Assembly (NCBI GenBank): GCA_903847955.1
Contig: CAINFA010000111.1
Span: 1-48,559 of the forward strand
Length of the DNA: 48,559 nt
Origin: an uncultured Actinomycetes bacterium
GTDB lineage: Bacteria > Actinomycetota > Acidimicrobiia > Acidimicrobiales > RAAP-2
Direction of reading: 5' to 3'
Under the pieces are notes generated by a model. It had not been told where the DNA came from. It saw only the letters and a list, made by a program, of their open reading frames with translations, and did no database searches. Both the position numbers and the translations under genes were made by a program. Below, piece after piece: positions 33,839 to 41,622 of the stretch. Position 1 is the first letter of the stretch. Every line of letters starts with the position of its first letter.

Positions 33839-34204
33839 TCAGACCAAGGCTCCCCCAGCGGCGAACAGCAGCAGGATGAAGAGCACGCCAGCGACCATGA
33901 CGGCAGCGCAGACCCCAAGCGCCGCCAGCGCCATGGCAGAACCCCACTGTGCGCCATTCGAGCGCGAGATTTGCACCAGGGCCATGATCGCCAGGACGAT
34001 GGCCACCGGCCAGCCGATGACGAGCACGGCACAGACCAGCGAAGCTGGGGCGAAGGGGTTCAGCGCTGCGTTCGCCGAGGGCACACCCGTCTTGGCGAGC
34101 GCCGTGGGAAGGGGCAGGGCGACTGCTTGCTTTGGCCCCGTCGAGGGTTCGGCGCGGCCAGCCGCGGCCACCTTCGGTGCGTCGCGGCCGGGGTGGCTGG
34201 GCAC
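33839..34204 (-). CDS. DUF4190 domain membrane protein
   Basis: 121-aa small membrane protein. A Pro/Ala-rich cytoplasmic N-terminus precedes the DUF4190 unit: NPFAPASLVCAVLVIGWPVA, IVLAIMALVQISRSNGAQWG, then SAMALAALGVCAAVMVAGVL and FILLLFAAGG, giving two to three helices. Function unknown; many actinobacteria carry several. The GTG at 34204 lies 4 nt after the hydroxyacid dehydrogenase stop, but no clear ribosome site is present; the frame stays open further upstream within that gene. It ends ~88 nt before the thiolase start on the same strand. Confidence 0.75.
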   Translation of the reverse strand: MPSHPGRDAPKVAAAGRAEPSTGPKQAVALPLPTALAKTGVPSANAALNPFAPASLVCAVLVIGWPVAIVLAIMALVQISRSNGAQWGSAMALAALGVCAAVMVAGVLFILLLFAAGGALV

Positions 34205-34208
34205 GGGG

Positions 34209-35123
34209 TTAGTAGCCCTGGTGCAGGTCGATGACGCCCTCGAGTGGCTCGCCCTTGAGGTAGCGACCGAGGTTGTCGAGGAACAGCTCGATGGCACCGG
34301 CGAAGATCTCCGTGCCCGTCCACGACGAGTGCGGCGTCAGGAAGACCCTGGAGTCGTGGTAGAGCCAGTGGCCGGAGGGCAGGGGTTCGGGATCGCACAC
34401 GTCGAGCGATGCTCGAGCCACGATGCCGGCATCGAGGGCACGACGCAGCGCGTCTTGGTCGACCAAGGTTCCCCTCGCGATGTTCACGAGGTGCACGCCA
34501 GCCTTGCACCACCCGAAGCTCTCGTCGTTGAGGAGGTGCTCGGTGGCGCTCGTCGCTGGCGCTGCCAGCACCACGTGGTCCGCCTCGGCCACGAGGGTCT
34601 CGAGGTCCTCGACGATGGTCACCCCGTCCACCTCGCTCGGTCGGTTCGTCCGGCGCATCGCTGCGACCTCCATGCCGAAGGCCAAACTGAGCCGCGCCAC
34701 TCGCTGCCCGATGCCGCCGAAGCCGACGATGGCGAGCTTGGAGCCGTGCAGCGCCGAGGTTCGCTGGAAGTTCCAGTGCGCCGGCGCATCGCTCAGCCAG
34801 GTAGCAGGGAACCTCCGTGCTGCCGCCAGCATGGTGGCCAAGACGTACTCCGAGATCGGGATCGCGCCTGCTCCCCGTGCACAGGTCACCACCGGAGCGT
34901 TGAGGAGGGCGGGATCAGTGTGGTCGATGCCGGTGTTGGGAAGCTGCACCCACTGCACGCCTCGCCGAACCGCCTCGTGCACGCTGGGACCGAACCCGCC
35001 GAAGACGACGTCACCGCGTACCCCGTCTTCGATGCCCTGGGAGATGTCGATGACCTCGACCTCGGGGTAGCAGGACCGGAGGGCATCGAGGGCTTGGGTG
35101 ATCTCGCACAGCACGACCGTCAC
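34209..35123 (-). CDS. D-isomer-specific 2-hydroxyacid dehydrogenase
   Basis: NAD(P)-dependent dehydrogenase, 304 aa, of the PGDH/glyoxylate-reductase superfamily. The Rossmann loop is AIVGFGGIGQRVARL near 138; ARGTLVDQDALRRAL holds the catalytic Arg region; the Glu is in DVCDPEPLPSGHWL; the His is in VFLTPHSSWTG. The N-terminal substrate domain includes GGFGPSVHEAVRRG and LPNTGIDH. The GTG at 35123 is chosen because GAGGAG lies seven bases upstream; longer frames run into chrA. It is probably in one operon with chrA (65 nt upstream). Substrate unknown. Confidence 0.92.
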   Translation of the reverse strand: MTVVLCEITQALDALRSCYPEVEVIDISQGIEDGVRGDVVFGGFGPSVHEAVRRGVQWVQLPNTGIDHTDPALLNAPVVTCARGAGAIPISEYVLATMLAAARRFPATWLSDAPAHWNFQRTSALHGSKLAIVGFGGIGQRVARLSLAFGMEVAAMRRTNRPSEVDGVTIVEDLETLVAEADHVVLAAPATSATEHLLNDESFGWCKAGVHLVNIARGTLVDQDALRRALDAGIVARASLDVCDPEPLPSGHWLYHDSRVFLTPHSSWTGTEIFAGAIELFLDNLGRYLKGEPLEGVIDLHQGY

Positions 35124-35188
35124 TGGCAGCTCCTCGTCCGCTCGTTTGGCCTCAGGGTAGTGGCCAGTGCGCTCGGGCGCGAAGCCAC

Positions 35189-36334
35189 CTAGGGGTGTCC
35201 GAGCCCTGCACCGCAGATGACGGCGCCGATGCACAAGGCCCCCAAGATCATCTGCAGCGAGGACCTTCGGAACAGCACGCTCCACGCCAGCCCCATGCCG
35301 AGCAGTCCGAACTCCCAGGGCTGGGAGATGGCTCGAGCCAAGAGGTAGGCACTGCCGAGGATTGCCCCCATCGCTGCGGGGCCCGCACCGGCCATGAAGC
35401 TGAGCACCTTCGGGTTGGACCGTAGGGCGTCGAAGCGACCAGCGAGGCTGATCACGAAGAGGAAGCTCGGGGCGAAGGCAACGACCGCCATGAGGAGCGC
35501 TCCACCGAGCCCACCCGCAGCCCAGCCGACCGCAGCAACGGTCTGCACCACGGGCCCAGGGGTGAGCTGACCGAGTGCGACGGCTTGGAGGAACTGGGCC
35601 GAGGTCATCCAGTGGTGACGGTGGACGGCGTCAGCTTGCATCAACGGCACGATCACGAAGCCGCCACCGAAGCTGAGCGCTCCGACCTTGAGGGCTGTCC
35701 ACGCCATGGCCGGCAACGCGCCCACCATGGCGACGACCCCAAGCACCATCGAACTCGGTCCCCGCTGCGTGCCGAGGTTCCGCCGCAGGAGCTCGAACCC
35801 ACCACATCCGAGCAGCACGAGCACCAGCCAGGTTCCGAGCGTGATGCAGGCCAGGGCCCCAATGGCGGCGTAGAGCACGACCCTCGCCACCTCTGAGGCC
35901 ACACCTCTTGCCCGGGTGATTGCCGGCTGGAGCAGGTCGATACCGGTCCGCAGGGCGATAGCAGCCACCACCGATCCCGCTCCCGCAGCCGCTCCCGCAA
36001 CGACGCTTGGGGTCGAGGAGCCGAAGAGGAGGGCGGCGGCAGCGATGATGCCAACGAGACCAGGGATGATGAAGCAAAGGCCGCCGACGAAGGCCCCGAC
36101 GGGGCCGCCGAGCACGTAGGCGCAGTAGATCGACACTTGGGTAGAGGCCGGGCCGGGGAGCAAGTTCGCGGCGGTCACCGCGTGCTCGAAGGTTTCGAGC
36201 TCGATCCAACCGCGCTCGTCGACGCAACGACGCCGGAAGAGGGCGAGGTGGGCTGGTGGGCCACCGAAGCCGATCACGCCGAAGCGCGCCCACTCCTTGG
36301 CGATGACCCCGAGGGGGACGGTGCGGTCGGCCAC
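35189..36334 (-). CDS. chrA: Chromate-transporter family protein (ChrA, two-domain)
   Basis: 381-aa CHR transporter with two homologous halves. The N-half motif GFGGPPAHLALFRRR (about 22-36) and TAANLLPGPASTQVS match the CHR signature; the C-half repeats it as GALSFGGGFVIVPLM and ALGQLTPGPVVQTVAAVGW. About ten helices are predicted. Known members export chromate by proton antiport; other anions are possible. The GTG at 36334 is six bases from TAGGCT, whose TAG is the stop codon of the upstream LCP gene. Confidence 0.92.
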   Translation of the reverse strand: MADRTVPLGVIAKEWARFGVIGFGGPPAHLALFRRRCVDERGWIELETFEHAVTAANLLPGPASTQVSIYCAYVLGGPVGAFVGGLCFIIPGLVGIIAAAALLFGSSTPSVVAGAAAGAGSVVAAIALRTGIDLLQPAITRARGVASEVARVVLYAAIGALACITLGTWLVLVLLGCGGFELLRRNLGTQRGPSSMVLGVVAMVGALPAMAWTALKVGALSFGGGFVIVPLMQADAVHRHHWMTSAQFLQAVALGQLTPGPVVQTVAAVGWAAGGLGGALLMAVVAFAPSFLFVISLAGRFDALRSNPKVLSFMAGAGPAAMGAILGSAYLLARAISQPWEFGLLGMGLAWSVLFRRSSLQMILGALCIGAVICGAGLGHP

Positions 36335-36340
36335 CGAAGG

Positions 36341-36346
36341 AGCCTA
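36341..36346 (-). promoter_or_regulatory. Leaderless -10 hexamer of chrA, overlapping the LCP stop
   Basis: TAGGCT on the minus strand; its TAG (36346-36344) is the LCP stop. CCTTCG (6 nt) precedes the GTG at 36334. Confidence 0.6.
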
Positions 36347-38056
36347 GGTCGTTGCTGGTCCGTTGTTCTGCGAGTTGCAGCCTCGAGGGTCCCAGGGCTT
36401 GAGGGGCTGGGCAATCGCGCTCGGGGCGGAGAAGTTGTTGTCGGTGCTGACCCCTGGAACGTCAGGGACGGTGGTGGGCGTTGCTCCGCCACCGGCCACC
36501 GTGGTCGAGGTCGACGTCGTGGGTTGCGTGGTGGTGGTGGTCACGTGGCGGACCGGAGCGATGGAGACATCGGTACCGGTCTGGACGGTGACGGTGGCGC
36601 CGGGGTCGACCTTGGAGGGGTCGTAGCCCATGATGGCCGGACCTTGGATCTGGCGGAGAATCGCCTGGGCATCGGCCATCTGTGGGCTGGTCCAGGTGCC
36701 GTTCTTAGGAGCTGGCGGCCCGCCGTACCAGACGATGGTCTCAGAGATGGGACCCGTGGGCGTGCGGTCACCGGTGGCGCCGATTCTGAAACCGTGCGCC
36801 CCAAGGCCATGGGCCACCGTGGCGGCCTGGTTGGCGACGCCGGTGGCGTTCTCCACCGAGGTGGTGAAGCTGCTTGGTGCGGGCAGGGGGGCGTAGTCCC
36901 AGGTGCTCGTGGTCGGCGTGGAGCCGAAGATCTGATCCATGGTCGCCATGCCGCCGGGTTGGATGGGGAAGACGACGTCGCCGTAGTTCCCACCCTCGTA
37001 CTCCAAGCTGCCCGAGAGGTCCACGATGACGGGGTAGGTCAGCTGGGGGACCGAACCGATCGGCACTGAGTTGAAGTTCTCGGCCAGTGAGACCATGGTC
37101 GAGAGGGTGAGGTTCTGGTCGATCGTCAGGTCGTGGGACACCGACTGCGCCAACGAGACGTCGGTCGAGGGGTTCGACAGACCGTTGCCGGAGAGCTCTT
37201 TGGCCAGGACTCGGAGGAACTCGTGGGTCCGGCGGATGCGCGCGAGGTCGGATTCGGGCTCTTGGGCCCAACTCTGGGGATCGTTCAGGTTGTCGCCTGG
37301 GTGGTAGATCTGCAGGTGCCGAGCGCGAACCACCTGCAAGGCGTGGAAGCCATCGAGGTAGTAGCAGCCGAAGTGGCGGATGTTGAGGCCAGACTCGAGG
37401 TCGAAGACCGGCACGGGGAAGTACATGTGGATGCCACCGAGCGCGTTGACCACATCGGCGAAGGTGTCGAAGTTGAGTTCGATGTAGTGGTCGATGGGGA
37501 TCCCGAAGTCCTCCTGGATCGCCGCCACCAACTGTGAGGGTCCTTGGTAGAGCGCGGCGTCGATCTTGTTCGCCCCCTCGATGCGGGCATTGGGGATGAA
37601 GGTGTCTCGGGGGATCGACAGCAGCGCCATGGTGCCGTTGTTGAAGTCGAGGTGCACCACCATGGTGATGTCGCTGTTGACGCCGTTGACCCCGTTCTGG
37701 CAGAGGCCGTACGCCGGGTTCTGCACCTTGAGCGCGCACCGGTCGGTCGAGCCAACGAGCAGGATGTTCTCGGTGCCGTGGATGCTGCCTTGGAGACCCG
37801 ACACGTTGGTGTGGTGGAAGCGAGAGTTGAGGTACCAGGCGTAGCCGGCCACTCCCGCCACGGCCACGACGAGGGCCAAGGCGGACAGCACGATGGCTCG
37901 CCGCAACCAGTACCGCTGTCGGGAGACCTTCTTCGAGCCTCCGCCCCCACCGGACCGACCTCGCGACCGCTTCTTGCCGTGCCGCGGGCCCCCCGGAAGC
38001 CGATCGTGCTGGACCGGGCTTCGCTCAATGGGGGTCAGGTCGTCGTACATCGCCAC
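36344..38056 (-). CDS. LytR-CpsA-Psr (LCP) family wall-glycopolymer ligase
   Basis: 570-aa membrane-anchored enzyme that transfers lipid-linked glycopolymers to peptidoglycan. A basic N-terminus (GKKRSRGRSGGGGGSKKVSR) precedes a membrane helix (~50-72). The LCP domain has ILLVGSTDRC, SDITMVVHLDFNNGTMALLS, IPRDTFIPNARIEGANKIDA with the conserved Arg/Asp, and the VVNALGGIHMYFPVPVFD block. A LytR_C-type domain follows near 400 (ATGVANQAATVAHGLGAHGF). The Thr/Pro-rich C-terminus is low complexity. GTG 38056 is six bases after TAGCCT. It likely completes assembly of the surface glycan encoded in this window. Confidence 0.93.
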   Translation of the reverse strand: MAMYDDLTPIERSPVQHDRLPGGPRHGKKRSRGRSGGGGGSKKVSRQRYWLRRAIVLSALALVVAVAGVAGYAWYLNSRFHHTNVSGLQGSIHGTENILLVGSTDRCALKVQNPAYGLCQNGVNGVNSDITMVVHLDFNNGTMALLSIPRDTFIPNARIEGANKIDAALYQGPSQLVAAIQEDFGIPIDHYIELNFDTFADVVNALGGIHMYFPVPVFDLESGLNIRHFGCYYLDGFHALQVVRARHLQIYHPGDNLNDPQSWAQEPESDLARIRRTHEFLRVLAKELSGNGLSNPSTDVSLAQSVSHDLTIDQNLTLSTMVSLAENFNSVPIGSVPQLTYPVIVDLSGSLEYEGGNYGDVVFPIQPGGMATMDQIFGSTPTTSTWDYAPLPAPSSFTTSVENATGVANQAATVAHGLGAHGFRIGATGDRTPTGPISETIVWYGGPPAPKNGTWTSPQMADAQAILRQIQGPAIMGYDPSKVDPGATVTVQTGTDVSIAPVRHVTTTTTQPTTSTSTTVAGGGATPTTVPDVPGVSTDNNFSAPSAIAQPLKPWDPRGCNSQNNGPATT

Positions 38057-38062
38057 CGTGCA

Positions 38063-38068
38063 AGGCTA
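38063..38068 (-). promoter_or_regulatory. Leaderless -10 hexamer of the LCP gene
   Basis: TAGCCT on the minus strand, TGCACG (6 nt) before the GTG at 38056. Confidence 0.6.
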
Positions 38069-38085
38069 GCGACCCGAGGCGCCGA

Positions 38086-38102
38086 GAGGGGGTAGCCCCC
38101 TC
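38086..38102 (-). terminator. Terminator hairpin after the acyl-CoA synthetase gene
   Basis: GAGGGGG-TAG-CCCCCTC (38086-38102), a 7-bp G/C stem with a 3-base loop, 18 bases beyond the synthetase stop and just upstream of the LCP promoter. Confidence 0.65.
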
Positions 38103-38120
38103 GCCGACCAGGCCCGGTCC

Positions 38121-39731
38121 TCAGGTGGCGAAGGCTTCCACCGCTTCGTTGCGATGCCGGGCGTAGTCCATCTTCCCCGAGGGAGTTCGACCGATGCTCT
38201 CGACCACGCGCAGTTGCCTCGGTGCCTTGTAGCTCGCCAACTTGGTCTTGACGTGGGCAATCAAGTCGCTCACCTCGACCGCAGCGCCACGGTGGAGTTC
38301 CACCGCACCAACCACTCGCTCGCCGTAGAGCTCGTCGGGCACGCCAACCACGCATGCATCGGCCACCGACGGGTGCGTCTTGAGTGCCTCCTCGACCTCT
38401 TCGGGGAAGACCTTCTCGCCCGCAGTGTTGATGCACTGCGAGCCTCGACCGAGGAGCTGGATGGTGCCATCGGCGCGCACCGTGGCGAAGTCGCCAGGGA
38501 TGGAGTAGCGAACGCCATCGATCACCTTGAAGGTGGCAGCGGACTTGGTGGCATCTTTGTAGTAGCCGATCGGGTTCCGGCCGCCGATCCCGAGCACCCC
38601 AATCTCCTCGCTGCCGGGTTCCACCTTGCGACCGTCGTCGGTGAGCACCACCACGTCGGCACCCACGCTGAAGGCGGCGGTGGGCCTCGTCTTCGAACGG
38701 CTCGAGACCGACGCTCCCATACCAATGGCCTCTGAGGAGCTGAAGGCATCGATCAAGAGCACGTCGCTGAGCACCTCGAGCAGTCCCTCTTTGACCTCCC
38801 TCGACCACATCGCGCCTGAGGAGGTGATGGCGGTGAGCGACGAGAGGTCGAAGCGTCCCGGTGCGGCGATGAGCGCCCTGAGCAATGGGCGGGCGAAGGG
38901 GTCTCCCACGATCACCGCCACGTTGACCTGGTCCACCTCGATGACCTGGGCCAACTCCACCGGGTCGTAGTGCCGTGAGGGGAGCAGGCTCACCGAGCCG
39001 CCCTCGGCGAGGTACTCCAGTGCGGTGAACAACCCCGTGCCATGCATCAGCGGGCAGGCGGGGAGCACGGCCATCCCCGGTCCACCCTCACGCACCACGG
39101 CCGCCACGCCATCGAGGCCAGCGTCACCCGCGTAGCGGCGGAACCCTCCAGCATTGAGCCGGGCGAACAGATCGTCTTGTCGCCACATGACGCCCTTAGG
39201 CATGCCGGTGGTGCCACCGGTGTAGAGCATCAGTAGGTCGTCGGGACTCCGGCCCCACGGCGGGGTGCCACCTCCCTCGGTGGCCGATGCCACAGCGAAG
39301 GGCGTCGCCCACGCTGGGCACGGCGTGGTGCCGTCATCGACGTGGAGGAAGGTCGTGACCCCGGGCGTGCGATGCCGCACGGTGTCAACCCGCTCGGTGA
39401 AGGTCCCGTGGAACACCACCACCGAGGCGTCGGCGTTGTCCCAGAGGTACGTCAGCTCATCGTCGCCGTAGCGGTAGTTGGTGTTGACCGGCACGAGTCC
39501 GGCGTGGAACGCCCCGGCCACCGAGATGAGGTACTCAGGGCTGTTGTAGAGGTAGATGGCCACCTTGTCCTGGGGGCCGACGTCTCTCGTGAGCAGCCAT
39601 GCGGCGATGCCTTGCACCTGGCGATGGAACTCCGACCACGTCAGCTGGTGGGCTCCTTGGCTGATCGCCAACGCGTCGGGTTGGACCTCAGCAACGGTGG
39701 CGAAGACGTCGGCGTAGTTCCAGCTGGTCAT
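38121..39731 (-). CDS. Acyl-CoA synthetase (AMP-forming, FadD-like)
   Basis: Adenylate-forming acid-CoA ligase of 536 aa. The P-loop LMLYTGGTTGMPKGVMW is near 165, the A5-like YSIPGDFATVRADGTIQLLG block near 410 and the hinge/catalytic lysine in ESIGRTPSGKMDYARHRNEA near the C-terminus (K in GKMDY). The substrate pocket cannot be read; medium or long fatty acids are typical. The ATG at 39731 has GGGGGAG just upstream and gives the usual N-terminus (MTSWNYADVFATVAEVQPDA); upstream ATGs in frame are less likely. It is divergent from an acyl-CoA dehydrogenase gene. Confidence 0.92.
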   Translation of the reverse strand: MTSWNYADVFATVAEVQPDALAISQGAHQLTWSEFHRQVQGIAAWLLTRDVGPQDKVAIYLYNSPEYLISVAGAFHAGLVPVNTNYRYGDDELTYLWDNADASVVVFHGTFTERVDTVRHRTPGVTTFLHVDDGTTPCPAWATPFAVASATEGGGTPPWGRSPDDLLMLYTGGTTGMPKGVMWRQDDLFARLNAGGFRRYAGDAGLDGVAAVVREGGPGMAVLPACPLMHGTGLFTALEYLAEGGSVSLLPSRHYDPVELAQVIEVDQVNVAVIVGDPFARPLLRALIAAPGRFDLSSLTAITSSGAMWSREVKEGLLEVLSDVLLIDAFSSSEAIGMGASVSSRSKTRPTAAFSVGADVVVLTDDGRKVEPGSEEIGVLGIGGRNPIGYYKDATKSAATFKVIDGVRYSIPGDFATVRADGTIQLLGRGSQCINTAGEKVFPEEVEEALKTHPSVADACVVGVPDELYGERVVGAVELHRGAAVEVSDLIAHVKTKLASYKAPRQLRVVESIGRTPSGKMDYARHRNEAVEAFAT

Positions 39732-39771
39732 GTCTCCCCCCATCGCACAGCGGCGGTCAGCCACTGGACTC

Positions 39772-39777
39772 TACGCT
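39772..39777 (+). promoter_or_regulatory. Leaderless -10 hexamer of acyl-CoA dehydrogenase 1
   Basis: TACGCT with ACGCACC (7 nt) before the GTG at 39785. Confidence 0.5.
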
Positions 39778-39784
39778 ACGCACC

Positions 39785-40927
39785 GTGAAGCTCGACTTGC
39801 CTGGTGAGGACCACCCAGCTCGGCTGGCGGTGCGGGCGTTTCTGGCCGAGCACCCCGACCCGAACGGGGCGGCGCTGGCGGAGGCGGGCTACGTCGTCCC
39901 CCACTGGCCGAGCCCCTGGGGGCTCGGGGCTGATCCTCTGAGCCAGCTCGTGATCGACGACGAGCTGCACCTCGCCGGCATCCGGCGTCCGGTGAATCCC
40001 ATCGGCATCGGCTGGGCTGGACCGACGCTGCTGCATGCTGGCACCCCAGCGCAGCAGCAGCGCTTCCTGCCGAGGCTGCTCTCAGGCGAGGACTTCTGGT
40101 GCCAGCTCTTCAGCGAGCCTGGCGCAGGCTCAGACCTCGCAGCGCTCTCCACGACGGCCACTCTCGATAGGGACGAGTTCGTCGTGACGGGCTCGAAGAT
40201 CTGGACGAGCTACGGCCACATCGCCCGGTACGGCATCTTGCTCGCCCGAACCGACCCCACGGCCGAGCGTCACCACGGCATTAGCTACTTCGTCTGTCCG
40301 ATGGACCTCGACGGCATCACCATCGCCCCGGTGGTGGATATGACCGGAGACCACGCCTTCAACCAGGTGTTCTTCGACGAGGTCCGGATCCCGAGCGACT
40401 GCTTGGTCGGCGAGCTACACCGCGGCTGGAGCTTGGCCAAGGTGACCTTGGCCAATGAGCGGGTCTCGCTCTCGGGGGAGGGGGCGCTGTGGGGCAGGGG
40501 TCCGACCGTGACCGACTTGGTCGAACTCGTCCGCTCCGCTGGTCGCCCCCTCTCGCCGACCTTGCGGGCGCGGCTCGTGGAGGTCTACGTCGAAGCCGAG
40601 GTGCTGGCCATGGTGCGCCAACGCCTCCTCTCGGCGGTGTTGGCAGGTCGAGCGATGGGGCCTGAAGCCTCGGTGCGCAAGGCGCTCGCTGACGAGCACG
40701 GCCAGCACCTGATGACCTTGGCGGTGGACCTGGCCGGACCTGCTGGCCAGCTGCGTGGACGAGGTCCGCTCGGCACCGAAGCCTCTGACGTCCTCGGCTG
40801 GAGCCACGGCTTCCTCTACGCCCAGGCCCTCACCATTGGAGGTGGGACCGCAGCCGTGCAGCGCAACATCATCGCCGAGCGGCTGCTCGGGTTGCCGAGG
40901 GATGAGGTGGCGACGCCCGAGGCTTAG
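39785..40927 (+). CDS. Acyl-CoA dehydrogenase 1
   Basis: FAD-dependent acyl-CoA dehydrogenase of 380 aa. FSEPGAGSDLAALSTTATLD (FAD/substrate loop) lies near 116, SKIWTSYGHIARYGILLART follows, FNQVFFDEVRIPSDCLVGEL near 194, and the C-terminal GGGTAAVQRNIIAERLLGLP carries the Arg/Glu-rich FAD contact region. The catalytic Glu position of some classes is replaced in this divergent C-terminus, so the class (fatty acyl or other CoA esters) is open. Divergent from the acyl-CoA synthetase. Its stop overlaps the convergent ribC stop by four bases. Confidence 0.9.
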   Translation: MKLDLPGEDHPARLAVRAFLAEHPDPNGAALAEAGYVVPHWPSPWGLGADPLSQLVIDDELHLAGIRRPVNPIGIGWAGPTLLHAGTPAQQQRFLPRLLSGEDFWCQLFSEPGAGSDLAALSTTATLDRDEFVVTGSKIWTSYGHIARYGILLARTDPTAERHHGISYFVCPMDLDGITIAPVVDMTGDHAFNQVFFDEVRIPSDCLVGELHRGWSLAKVTLANERVSLSGEGALWGRGPTVTDLVELVRSAGRPLSPTLRARLVEVYVEAEVLAMVRQRLLSAVLAGRAMGPEASVRKALADEHGQHLMTLAVDLAGPAGQLRGRGPLGTEASDVLGWSHGFLYAQALTIGGGTAAVQRNIIAERLLGLPRDEVATPEA

Positions 40928-41406
40928 TTCGAGGCGAGGAGTGGTCCGGCGTGACCGAAGCCCTGGCGGATGCCCTGGCCCGCACGAGCGACGAGCTGCT
41001 CGGGCTCAAAGCGCATCCAGTACGCGTTCCTGGCGTGGTCCCGGCTTCGATTCTCGAAGACGCTGGCGAGGACGGCGGGGTCCTCGGCCTCGTCCTCGTG
41101 GACGAAGACCTCCAAGATCGGCGTTGAGGTCAGCAGCTGGGCCATCATGATCCCCTGGGAGGCCTCATGGGCGCAGACCTTGTCCACGTCTGCGGAGCCG
41201 GGCATACCGAGGGCAACGACGATGACGGCGCCCTGTTGCTCGATGAGGCGCTTGGCCGCGACCGCCAGGTCCTTGAAGCCCGGAACGGTTTGGCGGACCA
41301 CGGTGAAGGTCTCGCCGTAGCCGGGGCATAGCTCGAGCTCGGCCAGCGCAGCACCACCCATGTCGTAGCGAGCGAACATCGTGTCGACGACGCCGAAGAT
41401 CTCCAT
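40924..41406 (-). CDS. Archaeal-type riboflavin synthase (RibC, lumazine-synthase fold)
   Basis: 160-aa protein matching the archaeal riboflavin synthase, which dismutates 6,7-dimethyl-8-ribityllumazine to riboflavin. It is related to lumazine synthase, not to the two-barrel bacterial RibE. Visible blocks are FGVVDTMFARYDMGGAALAE, VVRQTVPGFKDLAVAAKRLI, VVALGMPGSADVDKVCAHEA, QGIMMAQLLTSTPILEVFVH followed by EDEAEDP, and AGQGIRQGFGHAGP. The ATG at 41406 has AGAGGAGGA five bases upstream. It follows bioB and bsaP on the same strand, with a TAGGAT hexamer in the gap as a possible internal promoter. Such enzymes are uncommon in bacteria. Activity rests on motif recall and needs a search. Confidence 0.85.
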   Translation of the reverse strand: MEIFGVVDTMFARYDMGGAALAELELCPGYGETFTVVRQTVPGFKDLAVAAKRLIEQQGAVIVVALGMPGSADVDKVCAHEASQGIMMAQLLTSTPILEVFVHEDEAEDPAVLASVFENRSRDHARNAYWMRFEPEQLVARAGQGIRQGFGHAGPLLASN

Positions 41407-41452
41407 TGGTCCTCCTCTTGGGGCGCCAATCCTACCGGCGTCGCCCTGGCGT

Positions 41453-41620
41453 TCAGGCGTCGAGCCCCACCACGCCATGGTCTCTGCACCTGGCCTCGAC
41501 GCTGGTCGGGGTCACCACGACCACGAGGCGACGGCCGCAGTGGTGGCAGTGCCGGGGCGGATCAAAGGGGCGACGACAGCCCACGCAGTTCGCCTTGCCG
41601 CAACTGGTGCAGTGCGACAC
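41453..41620 (-). CDS. bsaP: Biotin synthase auxiliary protein (BsaP-like zinc/FeS protein)
   Basis: A 55-aa cysteine-rich protein missed by length cut-offs. It begins MSHCTSCGKANCVGCRRPFD and continues PPRHCHHCGRRLVVVVTPTS then VEARCRDHG. Cysteines are at 4, 7, 12, 15, 25, 28 and 45, in several CxxC pairs. The YC/HCxxC, RRLVVVVTPT and ARCxxHG pattern matches mycobacterial BsaP, which lets actinobacterial BioB convert dethiobiotin to biotin. The GTG at 41620 is two bases after the bioB stop, so it is translationally linked. No other start fits. Role follows from location and motif. Confidence 0.85.
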   Translation of the reverse strand: MSHCTSCGKANCVGCRRPFDPPRHCHHCGRRLVVVVTPTSVEARCRDHGVVGLDA

Positions 41621-41622
41621 TG

